The notes beneath the pieces were generated by a model. It was not told the origin of the DNA. It worked only from the letters and a program-made list of their open reading frames with translations, and did no database searches. Positions 9,533 through 19,199 of a stretch of DNA of 64,000 nucleotides are shown piece by piece. Position numbers and translations under genes: made by a program. Positions within the stretch are counted from its first letter, which is position 1, and every line of letters begins with the position of its first letter. The DNA is from Alphaproteobacteria bacterium (GTDB taxonomy: Bacteria > Pseudomonadota > Alphaproteobacteria > Rhodobacterales > Rhodobacteraceae), in the NCBI GenBank assembly GCA_030428355.1, contig JAUIBL010000003.1, positions 62,001 to 126,000 on the forward strand. Direction: 5' to 3'.

Positions 9533-10939
9533 TCAGCTTTCGTAGCGGGTCTGGCCGCGGCGGTTGGCGTCGACGGGCAATGTGACGTGCAGGGGCTGAT
9601 GGGCGCGCTGCGGGCAGGCGGTGCGGGGGCAGACATGGCAGCTTGTGCCGATCTGGGCGAAGAGGCTGCGGTCGTCCATGTTGAAGCGTTGCGCATAGCC
9701 GACCTGATGTGCCTGATCGATGTCGCAGCCGATGGCGACGACAAGACGGCGATCTTGCAGGCGCTGGCCGACAACGGGCCGGTCCGAGGTGCGCGAGACG
9801 GTGAAGAAGCGGCCGCCATCGGGCATTTCGACGAATTGCGGAAGCAGTTGGCCGGGTACCTGGAAGGCGCCGTGGATGTCCCAGACGGGGCAGGCTCCGC
9901 CCTCTTCGGCAAGGGTGATGGTGGTGGCGTTGAAGCGTTTGGACACGTTGCCGGCGCGGTCGACCCGCAGGAAGAAGAACGGGATGCCGCGCTGGCCATC
10001 GCGTTGCAGGGTGGTCAGCCGCTGGCAGACCATCTCGAAACTGACGCCGAAGCCCGAGATGATGCGGTCGATGTCGTAGCGCGTGGCCTCGGCGAGGGTG
10101 AGAAATTCGGTATAGGGCATCAGCAGGGCGGCGGCGAAGTAGTTGGTCAGCTCGACCGTGAGGCGCGCGCGGCCCGCGTCGGCGGTGATGCCCGAGGCCG
10201 CGACATAGCTTTGCACGGTCTCGCGCGCTTCGAGCAGGCCGATCACATGGGCAAGCTGGAACACCCGGTTCGGGTGATCCAGCGCTTCGGACAGGTGGAC
10301 GATGCCATCGGTTTCGCGGAACAGCCGCAGCGCGCCGGGCATGTCCGACAGTTTCTGGACGGTGCAGGTGACGCTGTGTTCAAGCCGCAGGTGGCGCTTG
10401 AGAAGCGCGTACATGTCGTCATGCGAGCCGCCCAGACGCGCGCGCAGATCCTCGGCCTGCCGTTCCAGCGGGTCGAAGTGATTCTCGTGGGCGCGGAAGA
10501 CGTCGTGAATGGCGGTCTCGGGGGTCTTGAAGCGCAGATCGCCGCCGTCGCTTTGCCCGGCGAGGCGGCGGAACTGGTCGGCCATAGCGCGATGTGCCTG
10601 ATGCAGATGCAGGAAGCGGTCCACGAGGGTCGGGGCATGATCGAGGGCGGCGCGCAGTTCGGTCAGATCCGGCGGATCGTCACCGAAGATCGGGTCGCGC
10701 ACGGCGGCGCGCAGATCGGCCAGCTTGGTGGCTTCGGTGCTTGTCACAAGGCTGCGCATGTCAACGCCGTAGGCCTCGGTCAGCGCGACCAGAACCTGCA
10801 CCGACAGGCTGCGCTGGTTGTTTTCCAGCAGGTTGACATAGGCGGCGGAAATGCCCAGCCGCTGGGCCATTTCGGCCTGCGTGTGCTTCATCTGGCGGCG
10901 CAACTGCCGCAATTGGGGGCCAACGAAGGTCTTGCTCAT
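9533..10939 (-). CDS. ScfR/RamB-type short-chain fatty acyl transcriptional regulator
   Basis: An XRE-family regulator with an N-terminal helix-turn-helix (about residues 8-65), a central IrrE/ImmA-like (DUF955) region with ELTNYFAAALLMP near 260, and a C-terminal DUF2083-type domain ending with a Cys-rich signature CHVCPRTACPQR (about 440). Homologues such as RamB control acetate, propionate or glyoxylate metabolism in response to acyl-CoA levels. It is 468 aa, the usual size. No Shine-Dalgarno sequence is visible before the ATG, so the mRNA may be leaderless. It is divergent from tctC, so it may control that transporter, or it may simply autoregulate across the shared promoter region. Confidence 0.85.
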   Translation of the reverse strand: MSKTFVGPQLRQLRRQMKHTQAEMAQRLGISAAYVNLLENNQRSLSVQVLVALTEAYGVDMRSLVTSTEATKLADLRAAVRDPIFGDDPPDLTELRAALDHAPTLVDRFLHLHQAHRAMADQFRRLAGQSDGGDLRFKTPETAIHDVFRAHENHFDPLERQAEDLRARLGGSHDDMYALLKRHLRLEHSVTCTVQKLSDMPGALRLFRETDGIVHLSEALDHPNRVFQLAHVIGLLEARETVQSYVAASGITADAGRARLTVELTNYFAAALLMPYTEFLTLAEATRYDIDRIISGFGVSFEMVCQRLTTLQRDGQRGIPFFFLRVDRAGNVSKRFNATTITLAEEGGACPVWDIHGAFQVPGQLLPQFVEMPDGGRFFTVSRTSDRPVVGQRLQDRRLVVAIGCDIDQAHQVGYAQRFNMDDRSLFAQIGTSCHVCPRTACPQRAHQPLHVTLPVDANRRGQTRYES

Positions 10940-11105
10940 GTTTACAACATTACAGAAATTTGTTTTGTTATTGCAAGAATTAACATCACGACCGCATTAA
11001 GCGTGAAATTATATTTCGTGAGCATATGTATCCTCTCAAGTCCGAAGGAGGAGTGGCGGCGAAAGCGGCTGACGGGAGCGGGCTTTTTGATCGGGAGGAT
11101 ATTAC
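10940..11105. promoter_or_regulatory. Divergent promoter region, ScfR-like regulator and tctCBA
   Basis: 166 nt, AT-rich compared with the flanks, with repeated TGTTGTAA/TGTAAT-like and TTGCAA-like words close to the regulator start. tctC has a good ribosome-binding site, GGGAGGAT. Operator positions cannot be fixed by eye. Confidence 0.5.
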
Positions 11106-12095
11106 ATGATCTACAAAATGACACGTCGTGCAGCGCTCGCTGGTGTTGCGTCCATCGCCATGATCGCCGCCGGGGCCACGTCGGCCCTTGCGGAAGGCTG
11201 GAAACCGCAGAAGCCCATCGAGATGGTCATCATGGCCGGTCAGGGCGGCGGCGCGGACCGGATCGCGCGCCTGTTCCAGTCGATCATCCAGAAGGAAAAC
11301 CTGGCCTCCATGCCGGTTCTGCCCGTCAACAAGGGCGGCGGTTCCGGCGCAGAGGCGCTGCGGTATCTCAAGGACAGCGAAGGCGATGCCCACAAGATCA
11401 TGGCGACGCTGAACAGCTATTACACCACTCCGCTGCGGACCGACATCGGCGTCGACATCGAGGAGTTCACCCCGATTGCGCGCATGGCGATCGACACCTT
11501 CGTGCTTTGGGTCAATGCCGACAGCGACGTGCAGACGCTGGATGATTTCGTCGCCGCCGTCAAAGCGTCGGGTGGCGAATGGAAAATGGGCGGCACCGGC
11601 ACCGGGCAGGAAGACAGCCTTGTGACCGCGATGCTGGAAAAGGAATTCGGCATCAAGGTGACCTACGTGCCCTTCGGCGGCGGCGGTGACGTGGCCAAGA
11701 ACGTGGTCGGCGGTCACGTCGATTCGTCGGTGAACAACCCGTCCGAGGCGATGGGCTTTTACAAGGCGGGCAAGATGCGTCCGATCATGGCTCTGACGCC
11801 CGAGCGGATCGCCGTCTTCCCGGACACCCCGACCGCCCGCGAACTGGGGCATGACATCGTCTATTCGATGCAGCGGTCCTTCGTCGGACCGAAGGACATG
11901 CCGGCCGAAGCGGTGGCCTATTACACCGAGATGTTCCGCATGGTGTCGGAAACCGAAGAGTGGAAGACCTACACGGCGGACAATTCCCTCAACGCCGATT
12001 TCCTGACCGGCGACGCGCTGCAGGCATATTTCCTCGAGGAGCGTGAAAAGCACGCGGCCATCCTCGCAGCGATGGGCAGCGACGGCTCGTCCTGA
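11106..12095 (+). CDS. tctC: TTT-family periplasmic solute-binding protein (TctC-like)
   Basis: The extracytoplasmic binding component of a tripartite tricarboxylate transporter. A signal peptide (RR near the start, hydrophobic core, ending SALAEG) covers about residues 1-29. The mature domain has the two-lobed Bug-family pattern, with the ligand-binding loop segment AGQGGGADRIAR near residue 40. Its 329 aa are standard. Members bind carboxylates such as citrate, malonate or other organic acids; the ligand here is unknown. It is separated from tctB by a strong hairpin, which would favour higher expression of the binding protein. Confidence 0.9.
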   Translation: MIYKMTRRAALAGVASIAMIAAGATSALAEGWKPQKPIEMVIMAGQGGGADRIARLFQSIIQKENLASMPVLPVNKGGGSGAEALRYLKDSEGDAHKIMATLNSYYTTPLRTDIGVDIEEFTPIARMAIDTFVLWVNADSDVQTLDDFVAAVKASGGEWKMGGTGTGQEDSLVTAMLEKEFGIKVTYVPFGGGGDVAKNVVGGHVDSSVNNPSEAMGFYKAGKMRPIMALTPERIAVFPDTPTARELGHDIVYSMQRSFVGPKDMPAEAVAYYTEMFRMVSETEEWKTYTADNSLNADFLTGDALQAYFLEEREKHAAILAAMGSDGSS

Positions 12096-12128
12096 GCCGG
12101 TCTCAAGGCACACCACATGCACAGTGGC

Positions 12129-12155
12129 GGGCCGGGGTGCAATGTGCCCCGGCCC
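12129..12155 (+). terminator. Hairpin between tctC and tctB
   Basis: A perfect 9-bp stem, GGGCCGGGG with CCCCGGCCC, around a 9-nt loop, with only a short pyrimidine tail (GTCTT). It is best read as a partial terminator or an mRNA 3'-end stabiliser that raises binding-protein mRNA relative to the membrane genes. Confidence 0.6.
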
Positions 12156-12217
12156 GTCTTGACGACCGGATCGGGTGGTCCGGGCAGAACACCAACGGAC
12201 TATCGGGGGAGACAGGG

Positions 12218-12706
12218 ATGCTCGTTGCAGACAGAGTGATCGCCATCGCCATCATGGCACTATCCGCGTATTTCATGTGGCATGCCACGGCCTTGCCTAT
12301 CGGATGGAACGGCATGACAGGTGGACCGGGCGGCGGCGCGTTCCCGTTCTGGCTGTCGCTGATCATGCTTCTGTCGGCGGGGGGCGTTCTGGCGCGCAGC
12401 TTTGTTCAGGCCCCATCCTCGCAGCATTTTTTCGACAGCGTGATGCTGCGCAAGGTCATTCTTGTTGTGGTGTCCATCGTCGTCACCATCGCGCTGATCC
12501 CGGTGGTGGGGGCCTATGTGGCGCTGCCGCTGTTCCTGTTCTGGTATCTGCGCATCTATGGCGGCCATGGCTGGGTGCTGACCGGCATCCTGACGGTGGC
12601 GACGCCGGTCTTCCTGTTCTTTTTCTTCGAAGTGACGCTGAAGATCCTTTTGCCCAAAGGCGTGACAGAGCCGCTTTTCTTCCCGCTTTACGCAATGTTC
12701 TTCTGA
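12218..12706 (+). CDS. tctB: TTT transporter small membrane subunit (TctB-like)
   Basis: A 162-aa integral membrane protein with four hydrophobic segments, matching the small TctB subunit. The start ATG 12218 follows GGGGGAGACAGGG. The longer ORF-track start (12137) would lie within the tctC-tctB hairpin and is rejected. It is followed 15 nt later by tctA. Confidence 0.85.
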   Translation: MLVADRVIAIAIMALSAYFMWHATALPIGWNGMTGGPGGGAFPFWLSLIMLLSAGGVLARSFVQAPSSQHFFDSVMLRKVILVVVSIVVTIALIPVVGAYVALPLFLFWYLRIYGGHGWVLTGILTVATPVFLFFFFEVTLKILLPKGVTEPLFFPLYAMFF

Positions 12707-12721
12707 CCGGAGGCCGACACC

Positions 12722-14239
12722 ATGGATACGCTTGCACTTCTTGCGGACGGGTTCGCGACCTCGCTGTCGCCGCTGAACCTGATGATTGTCATTCTCGGCG
12801 TGACCGCCGGGCTGTTCATCGGCGCGATGCCGGGACTGGGGTCGGTGAACGGGGTGGCCATCGTGCTGCCGCTGACCTTTATCGTGCCGCCGAGTTCGGC
12901 GATCATTCTTCTCTGCGCCATCTATTATGGCGCTATGTATGGCGGGGCGATTTCGTCGATCCTGTTGGGGATACCGGGCGCGTCAACGGCGGTGGCCACG
13001 ACATTCGACGGGCGGCCCATGGCGCAGCAGGGCAAGGCGGGTCTGGCGCTGATCGCCGCTGCGGTAGCGTCTTTCGTCGGGGGCACGATCTCGGTCCTGC
13101 TCTTCACGCTGTTCGCGGTGCCGCTGGCGGATCTCGCGCTGGCCTTCGGTCCGGCCGAGGAGTTCGCGCTGGTGCTTCTGGCGTTCACCACATTCGTGGG
13201 GCTGGGCGGGGACGACAAGCTGAAGACGGTGATCATGATCTGTCTCGGGCTGGTGCTGAGCACGGTTGGTCTCGATCTGATCTCGGGTCAGCCGCGCCTG
13301 ATCTTCGGAGATTTGCCGGGCTTCTATGCGGGCATCAGCTTTCTTGTGCTGGCGATCGGGGTCTACGGGATCGGCGAGATCCTTTACACCATCGAAACCT
13401 CGCGCACTGCGCCGCAGGTGACACCGGCAAAGATCACGCTGCGTGATCTGGGCGATGGCGTACGCACAATGAACAAGATGTGGCGGACGATGAGCCTTGG
13501 GTCGTTCCTTGGCTTCTTCGTGGGTATGCTGCCCGCCGCAGGGGCCACGCCTGCCGCGCTGATGGCGTATGGTATTGCGCGGTCCACGTCGAAGAACCCC
13601 AAGAGCTTTGGCAAGGGCAATATCGAAGGTGTGGCGGCACCCGAGACGGCGAACAACGCTGCGTCGACCGGGTCGCTGCTGCCGATGCTGACGCTGGGCA
13701 TTCCCGGATCGCCGACCACCGCGCTGTTGCTGGGTGGGATGGTGATGTGGGGTCTGATGCCGGGGCCGATGCTGTTCATCGAGCAGCCGGATTTTGTCTG
13801 GGGCCTTATCTCGTCGCTCTACACGGCGAACTTTGCCGCCGTGGCGATCAACATCGCGCTGATCCCGCTGTTTGTCTGGGCGCTGCGGATGCCGTTTACA
13901 GTGCTCTGTGCGCTGGTGATCGTGCTTTGCATCGTGGGCGGGTTCGCTCCGAGCCAGAAGATGCACGATGTCTGGCTGATCGCGGGCTTCGGTGTGGCGG
14001 GCTATCTGCTGCGCAAGGCGGATTACCCGCTGGCACCGCTGGTTCTGGCACTTGTGCTGGGCCCGTTGATGGAGAAAAGCTTCCGTCAGACGCTGATTTC
14101 CGAGCAGGGCAATATCCTGGCCTTTGTCGAAAGACCGCTGTCGGGGACATTTATTGCCATCGCCGTGCTTTTCTTTGTGCTCCCGCTTGTTAAGTATCTG
14201 CGCAAGGGTGGCGCCCGGAGCATCGCTCCGGCGGAATGA
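12722..14239 (+). CDS. tctA: TTT transporter large membrane subunit (TctA-like)
   Basis: A 505-aa polytopic inner-membrane permease with about 10-12 helices. The family signatures are present: GLFIGAMPGLGSVNG near residue 35 and the matching second-half motif GMLPAAGATPAALMAYG near 265, the duplicated glycine-rich loops of the TctA fold. It works with TctB and periplasmic TctC in cation-coupled carboxylate uptake. The following acyl-CoA ligase suggests the imported acid is activated as a CoA thioester. Confidence 0.92.
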   Translation: MDTLALLADGFATSLSPLNLMIVILGVTAGLFIGAMPGLGSVNGVAIVLPLTFIVPPSSAIILLCAIYYGAMYGGAISSILLGIPGASTAVATTFDGRPMAQQGKAGLALIAAAVASFVGGTISVLLFTLFAVPLADLALAFGPAEEFALVLLAFTTFVGLGGDDKLKTVIMICLGLVLSTVGLDLISGQPRLIFGDLPGFYAGISFLVLAIGVYGIGEILYTIETSRTAPQVTPAKITLRDLGDGVRTMNKMWRTMSLGSFLGFFVGMLPAAGATPAALMAYGIARSTSKNPKSFGKGNIEGVAAPETANNAASTGSLLPMLTLGIPGSPTTALLLGGMVMWGLMPGPMLFIEQPDFVWGLISSLYTANFAAVAINIALIPLFVWALRMPFTVLCALVIVLCIVGGFAPSQKMHDVWLIAGFGVAGYLLRKADYPLAPLVLALVLGPLMEKSFRQTLISEQGNILAFVERPLSGTFIAIAVLFFVLPLVKYLRKGGARSIAPAE

Positions 14240-14273
14240 AGTGACTACAACTGACTGAAGAAGGGACAGGGCA

Positions 14274-15803
14274 ATGGCAACCAACGTCAAGGCACTGCTG
14301 GAGGGACACGCGTCGGATGCAAAGGCATTGGGCGCACCGGGACGGGACTGGCTCAGCTATGGCGGGCTGCGGGATTTGTCGGCCGAGGTGAGCGCGTCCT
14401 TGCGCGGCTTCGGGATCGGGCCAAGCGACCGGGTGGCGATCGTGCTGCCCAACGGGCCGGAAATGGCGGCGGCCTTCGTGACCATCGCGCAGGCGGCGAC
14501 AACCGCGCCTTTGAACCCGGCCTACCGCGAGGACGAATACGCGTTCTACCTCGAAGACCTGGGTGCCAAGGCGATTGTGCTGGCCGATGGCTATGACGGA
14601 CCGGCCCTTGCTGCGGCGAAGACGCTGGGTCTGATGGTGCTGCGGACGGTTGTGGCCGAGGGCGCGCCTGCCGGGCAGTTCACCCTGTCCGCGGATGGCG
14701 CGACCGGGGCGGCGTTGCCTGCGGGTGATCCGGCGGATGGGGATGTGGCGCTGATCCTGCACACATCCGGCACCACGTCGCGGCCGAAGATTGTGCCGCT
14801 CTTGCAGTCGAACGTGGCCGCGTCGGCGCATAACATCGCGGCGTCACTGAACCTGACCTCTGACGACCGTTGCCTCAACGTGATGCCGCTGTTCCATATT
14901 CATGGGCTGATTGCGGCTGTGTCGGCATCGTTGTCGGTGGGCGCGTCGATCTGGTGTGCACCGGGCTTTGACGCGCTGCGCTTCTTTGGCTGGATGCGCG
15001 ATGCGACGCCGACATGGTACACCGCCGTGCCGACCATGCATCAGGCCATCCTGACCCGCGCGGGCCGCAACGCGGATGTGATCGCGGAGGTGCCGTTGCG
15101 CTTCCTGCGGTCGTCTTCGGCGTCCTTGCCCGCTCAGGTGATGGAGCAGCTCCGCGAGACCTTCAACGCGCCGGTGATCGAGGCCTATGGAATGACCGAA
15201 GCGGCGCATCAGATGTGCTGCAATCCGTTCGACCGGCAGAAGCCCGGTGCGGTGGGTGTGGCCGCTGGCCCCGAAGTGCGCGTGGCGCATGAGACCGAGA
15301 ACCGGCTGATCGACGGGACCGGTGAGGTGGTGATTTCCGGCCCGAACGTGACGCCGGGCTACGAGAGCAATCCCGACGCCAATGCCAAGAACTTCTTTGA
15401 AGCGGATGGCAAGCGCTGGTTCCGCACTGGTGATCAGGGGGCGTTCGATGCGGACGGGTTCCTGCATCTCACCGGGCGATTGAAGGAAATCATCAATCGC
15501 GGCGGCGAGAAAGTCTCGCCGCTCGAGGTGGATGGCGTTCTGCTGGATCACCCGGCGATTGCGCAGGTGGTGACGTTCGCGCTGCCGCATCCCAAGCTGG
15601 GGGAAGAGGTCGCGGCGGCTGTCGTGCTGAAGGATGGGACCGAGGCGTCCGAGCGCGAGATCCGGGATTTCGCGGCCAGCCGCATGGCGGATTTCAAGGT
15701 GCCGCGCAAGGTGATCATTCTGGACGAGATTCCGAAAGGGGCCACGGGCAAGATGCAGCGGATCGGTCTGGCGGAAAAGCTGGGTCTGGTCGAGCCTGCG
15801 TAA
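14274..15803 (+). CDS. AMP-dependent acyl-CoA synthetase, AAE3/oxalyl-CoA synthetase-like
   Basis: An adenylate-forming ligase of 509 aa that activates a carboxylic acid with ATP and CoA. The P-loop is HTSGTTSRPKIVPL (about residue 163), a spelling characteristic of the Pcs60/AAE3 oxalate-CoA ligase subgroup. YGMTEAAHQM (A5 motif, about 305), the A7 segment TGDQGAFDADGFL and the C-terminal GATGKMQR lysine (A10) are all present. It lies 34 nt after tctA, in the same direction. Together with the transporter it suggests uptake and CoA activation of a small dicarboxylate. Oxalate is a reasonable guess from the motif, but other acids cannot be excluded. Confidence 0.85.
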   Translation: MATNVKALLEGHASDAKALGAPGRDWLSYGGLRDLSAEVSASLRGFGIGPSDRVAIVLPNGPEMAAAFVTIAQAATTAPLNPAYREDEYAFYLEDLGAKAIVLADGYDGPALAAAKTLGLMVLRTVVAEGAPAGQFTLSADGATGAALPAGDPADGDVALILHTSGTTSRPKIVPLLQSNVAASAHNIAASLNLTSDDRCLNVMPLFHIHGLIAAVSASLSVGASIWCAPGFDALRFFGWMRDATPTWYTAVPTMHQAILTRAGRNADVIAEVPLRFLRSSSASLPAQVMEQLRETFNAPVIEAYGMTEAAHQMCCNPFDRQKPGAVGVAAGPEVRVAHETENRLIDGTGEVVISGPNVTPGYESNPDANAKNFFEADGKRWFRTGDQGAFDADGFLHLTGRLKEIINRGGEKVSPLEVDGVLLDHPAIAQVVTFALPHPKLGEEVAAAVVLKDGTEASEREIRDFAASRMADFKVPRKVIILDEIPKGATGKMQRIGLAEKLGLVEPA

Positions 15804-15808
15804 GAGAG

Positions 15809-15828
15809 GGCCGGGCAGTTGCCCGGCC
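15809..15828 (+). terminator. Terminator hairpin after the acyl-CoA synthetase
   Basis: GGCCGGGC with GCCCGGCC, a perfect 8-bp stem with an AGTT loop 5 nt after the stop codon. The tail is TGCGCCTTTG, a poor U-tract, but the position fits the end of the tct operon. Confidence 0.6.
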
Positions 15829-15870
15829 TGCGCCTTTGATCGGCGGTCGTGTCGGATGGATCGTGAGGGA

Positions 15871-15905
15871 GCCTCCGGCGGGAGTTTATTTGGCAAGATG
15901 AAGGA
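15871..15905 (+). repeat. Intergenic repeat element, copy 1
   Basis: The tract reads GCCTCCGGCGGGAG, then TTTATT, then TGGCAAGATGAAG. Nearly the same GGAGTTTAT...GGCAAGATGAAG string recurs at 19165-19186 in front of the SDR gene. I recall similar strings between genes of other Rhodobacterales genomes, but did not check this. Confidence 0.6.
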
Positions 15906-15948
15906 GGAGCGGTTCGCAGACCATCGGCGGATCGTTTTGGGGTGAGCG

Positions 15949-16929
15949 ATGAAGATTTGCGTATTCGGAGCGGGCGCCATTGGCGGCTATATGGGTGTCA
16001 AGCTGGCGCAGGCCGGGGCGGATGTGAGCCTTGTGGCGCGCGGGCCGCATCTGGCGGCGATGAAAGCCAACGGGTTGAAGCTGATCGAAGAGGGTGGGGA
16101 AGAGACCGTTGTGTCCGTGACCGCGTCGGATAATCCGGCGGATCTGGGGGTTCAGGATTACATCATCGTGACCCTGAAGGCGCATTCGGTGCCGCCGATC
16201 GTGGACAAGATGAAGCCGCTGATTGGGCCGAACACCACGATTGTGTCGGGCGTGAACGGGGTGCCGTGGTGGTATTTCCACAAGATCGGTGGGGAGCACG
16301 AAGGCACGCGGTTGGAATCGGTCGATCCGGGCAATGCACAATGGGACGGGTTCGGGCCGGATAGGGTGCTGGGCTGTGTGGTCTATCCAGCAGCGGAAGT
16401 GATCGAGCCCGGCGTGGTCAAGCATATCGAAGGCAACCGCTTTTCATTGGGTGAGCCTGATGGGTCGAAATCAGAGCGGGCGACGGCGCTGTCGCAGGCG
16501 CTCTCTTCGGCGGGGCTCAAGGCGCCGGTGCGGCCCCGGTTGCGGGACGAGATCTGGGTGAAGCTTTGGGGCAACCTGTCGTTCAATCCGATCTCGGCGC
16601 TGACCCATGCAACGCTGGACGTGCTCTGCACCGATCCCGGTACGCGGGCCGTCGCCAAGGGCATGATGCTCGAGGCGCAGGAGATTGCCGAAAAGCTGGG
16701 TGTGAAGTTCCCGATCGATGTGGAACGGCGCATTGATGGCGGTGCGGCTGTCGGCGCGCACCGGACGTCGATGTTGCAGGATCTGGACCAGGGCCGTCCG
16801 ATGGAGATCGACGCGCTGGTGGGATCGGTGCAGGAGCTGGGCCGTGTGGTGGGTGTGCCAACACCGACAATTGATACGGTGCTGGCGCTGGTGCAGCTCA
16901 GGGCGCGGACCGCCGGGCTTTATTCGTAA
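15949..16929 (+). CDS. Ketopantoate reductase-like protein (PanE/ApbA family)
   Basis: A 326-aa NADPH-dependent 2-dehydropantoate 2-reductase family protein. The N-terminal Rossmann motif [10 protein letters not shown] is at residue 7. The C-terminal helical domain carries the conserved Lys-Asn pattern in [19 protein letters not shown] (about residue 205) and a conserved S.LQDL segment near 275. In the true enzyme these residues act on ketopantoate in pantothenate synthesis. The catabolic setting means a related 2-oxo acid could be the substrate instead. It converges with the RidA-like gene and overlaps it by 10 nt. Confidence 0.85.
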   Translation: MKICVFGAGAIGGYMGVKLAQAGADVSLVARGPHLAAMKANGLKLIEEGGEETVVSVTASDNPADLGVQDYIIVTLKAHSVPPIVDKMKPLIGPNTTIVSGVNGVPWWYFHKIGGEHEGTRLESVDPGNAQWDGFGPDRVLGCVVYPAAEVIEPGVVKHIEGNRFSLGEPDGSKSERATALSQALSSAGLKAPVRPRLRDEIWVKLWGNLSFNPISALTHATLDVLCTDPGTRAVAKGMMLEAQEIAEKLGVKFPIDVERRIDGGAAVGAHRTSMLQDLDQGRPMEIDALVGSVQELGRVVGVPTPTIDTVLALVQLRARTAGLYS

Positions 16930-17261
16930 GCGGCGGTCACGATCACTTCGACTTTAAGTTCGGGGCGGGCCAGCTTGGCCTCCCCACAGGCGCGGGCGGG
17001 GGCGTGGCCTTCGGGCACCCAGGCATCCCAGACCGCGTTCATTTCGGCGAAATCCGCCATATCGGCGACCCAGATGATCGCCTGCAGGATCTGTTCGCGC
17101 GACGATCCGGCCTGTTTCAGCAGCGCATCGACGCGGGCGAGGCAGTCCTGCGTCTGTTCGGTCACGGTGTCGCCTGCGCCCACCTGACCACACAGGTAAA
17201 CCGTGCCGTTGTGTTTGACGATCTTGCTCATCCGCGTGCCGATCTCATGGCGTTCGATCAT
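16920..17261 (-). CDS. RidA/YjgF/YER057c/UK114 family protein
   Basis: A 113-aa Rid-family protein. Family strands are visible: the VYLCGQVG segment near residue 20, [17 protein letters not shown] near 40, and the C-terminal [19 protein letters not shown]. RidA proteins hydrolyse reactive imines or enamines to oxo acids; several subgroups have other or unknown substrates. The region where archetypal RidA has its substrate-binding Arg reads [12 protein letters not shown], so I would not claim RidA itself. It has a clear AAGGAG ribosome-binding site and faces away from the dehydratase gene. Confidence 0.8.
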   Translation of the reverse strand: MIERHEIGTRMSKIVKHNGTVYLCGQVGAGDTVTEQTQDCLARVDALLKQAGSSREQILQAIIWVADMADFAEMNAVWDAWVPEGHAPARACGEAKLARPELKVEVIVTAAYE

Positions 17262-17350
17262 GGGTTTCTCCTTTTCAATGTTTGCGCTGACACTTGCTGT
17301 TGGCGCGCGGATTGTCCAGAACGCTTGGGACAGTTGACGGGAGAGATCAG

Positions 17351-19132
17351 ATGTCCGACACGCGCGCGCGCAAACGGTTCCGGTCGCAGGAATGGTTCGA
17401 CAATCCCAACAATCCGGGCATGACGGCGCTCTATCTGGAGCGCTATCAGAACCAGTCCTTCACCCAAGGGGAGTTGCAGGCGGAAAAGCCGATCATCGGG
17501 ATCGCCAATACCGGGTCGGATCTGGCACCCTGCAACAAGATCCATGTGTTCCTGATGGACCGGATCAAGGCGGGGATTCGCGATGGCGGTGGGATTCCGA
17601 TGGAATTTCCGGTTCATCCGATCCAGGAGACCGGCAAGCGCCCGACGGCGGCGCTGGACCGGAACCTGGCCTATCTGAGCCTTGTCGAAGTGCTGCACGG
17701 CTATCCCATCGACGGGGTGGTGCTGACAACGGGCTGTGACAAGACCACGCCGGCGCAGCTCATGGGGGCGGCGACGGTGGATATTCCGGCGATTGCACTC
17801 AATGGCGGGCCAATGCTGGATGGCTGGTACAAGGGCAAGCGCGCAGGCTCCGGCACGACGATCTGGGAAGGGCGGCGTCTGATGGCGCGGGGCGAGATCG
17901 GCTATGAGGAGTTCATGGATCTCGCCTGTGCCTCGTCGCCCTCCTTGGGGCATTGCAACACGATGGGCACGGCCTCGACGATGAACGCGATGGCCGAGGC
18001 GCTGGGCATGTCCTTGCCCGGCAATTCGGCAATCCCGGCGCCGTTCCGCGAGCGGATGGCGATGGCCTATGAGACCGGCAAGCGCTGTGTGCAGATGGTG
18101 CTCGACGATCTGAAACCGTCGGACATCCTCACGCGCGAGGCGTTCGAGAACGCGATTGTCGTCAATGCCGCCATTGGTGGGTCGACCAACGCGCCGCCGC
18201 ATCTGCAGGCGATCGCGCGCCATGCGGGGGTGGAGCTGGACGTGACCGATTGGGAGAAGATCGGTTTCGACGTTCCCCTGATGGTGAACATGCAGCCGGC
18301 GGGCGAATATCTGGGTGAGAGTTTCTACCGCGCGGGTGGGGTGCCTGCGGTGATGGGGGAATTGCGCAAAGCCGGGCGGTTGCATGAGGGGGTGATGACC
18401 GCCTCGGGGCAGCGGTTGGGCGATGTGCTGGCGTCGTGGGAGAGTCTGGACCGGGACGTGATCACCACCTATGACGCGCCGCTGCGCGACAAGGCGGGTT
18501 TCAAGGTGCTGTCGGGGAACCTGTTTGACTCGGCGCTCATGAAGACCAGCGTGATCTCCGCCGATTTCCGCAGGCGGTTCCTGTCGACACCCGGCGCGGA
18601 AGGTGTGTTCGAGGCGCGGGCGATCGTGTTCGAGGGGCCTGAAGATTATCACGACCGGATCAATGATCCCGCGCTGGCGATTGACGAGGAATGCATGTTG
18701 TTCATCCGCAATGTGGGCTGTGTCGGCTATCCCGGATCGGCCGAGGTGGTGAACATGCAGCCGCCCGATGCGCTGGTGAAGGCGGGGATCAACCACCTGC
18801 CGACGGTGGGGGATGGGCGGCAATCGGGGACATCGGAAAGCCCGTCGATCCTGAATGCGTCGCCTGAGGCGGTTGTGGGTGGCGGACTGGCCTATCTGCA
18901 AACCGGGGATCGGGTGCGGCTCGACCTGAACGCCTCGACCCTCAATGCCTTGGTGGATGATGCCGAGTGGGCGGCGCGCAAGGCGGCGTGGCAGGCACCG
19001 GAGATCGTCAACCAGACGCCGTGGCAGGAGATCTATCGCCGCCATGTCGGGCAATTGGCGGATGGCGGATGCCTTGAGTTGGCGACGGCGTATCAGCGGA
19101 TCGCCAAGGATTTGCCGCGGGACAATCACTGA
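17351..19132 (+). CDS. IlvD/Edd family sugar-acid dehydratase (xylonate dehydratase-like)
   Basis: A 593-aa iron-sulfur dehydratase. Cluster-ligand regions are visible at SDLAPCN (about residue 60), [11 protein letters not shown] (about 132) and [10 protein letters not shown] (about 200). The chain closely follows the pattern I know for Caulobacter D-xylonate dehydratase XylD, from the [10 protein letters not shown] opening to the PRDNH end, rather than short IlvD. Such enzymes turn aldonic acids into 2-keto-3-deoxy acids. The start ATG 17351 follows GGGAGAG; the ORF-track start adds 19 residues without support. The adjacent SDR and TRAP transporter suggest uptake and catabolism of a sugar acid. 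Confidence 0.85.
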   Translation: MSDTRARKRFRSQEWFDNPNNPGMTALYLERYQNQSFTQGELQAEKPIIGIANTGSDLAPCNKIHVFLMDRIKAGIRDGGGIPMEFPVHPIQETGKRPTAALDRNLAYLSLVEVLHGYPIDGVVLTTGCDKTTPAQLMGAATVDIPAIALNGGPMLDGWYKGKRAGSGTTIWEGRRLMARGEIGYEEFMDLACASSPSLGHCNTMGTASTMNAMAEALGMSLPGNSAIPAPFRERMAMAYETGKRCVQMVLDDLKPSDILTREAFENAIVVNAAIGGSTNAPPHLQAIARHAGVELDVTDWEKIGFDVPLMVNMQPAGEYLGESFYRAGGVPAVMGELRKAGRLHEGVMTASGQRLGDVLASWESLDRDVITTYDAPLRDKAGFKVLSGNLFDSALMKTSVISADFRRRFLSTPGAEGVFEARAIVFEGPEDYHDRINDPALAIDEECMLFIRNVGCVGYPGSAEVVNMQPPDALVKAGINHLPTVGDGRQSGTSESPSILNASPEAVVGGGLAYLQTGDRVRLDLNASTLNALVDDAEWAARKAAWQAPEIVNQTPWQEIYRRHVGQLADGGCLELATAYQRIAKDLPRDNH

Positions 19133-19140
19133 GGTGCGGA

Positions 19141-19186
19141 TTGGGGGCCAGCCCCCAAACCCCCGGAGTTTATGGGCAAGATGAAG
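19141..19186 (+). repeat. Intergenic repeat element, copy 2, with hairpin
   Basis: Starts with a perfect inverted repeat, TTGGGGGC-CA-GCCCCCAA (19141-19158), then a C-run and GGAGTTTATGGGCAAGATG, the same core as at 15871-15905. The hairpin may also end the dehydratase transcript. The repeat lies immediately before the SDR start. Confidence 0.6.
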
Positions 19187-19199
19187 CATGGGAGGGGGC

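Noticed and set aside
9332-11545. 737-aa plus-strand ORF
   Set aside because: It is antisense to the ScfR-like regulator and runs through the tctC start. Its composition is that of reversed GC-rich coding DNA and it has no recognisable motif.
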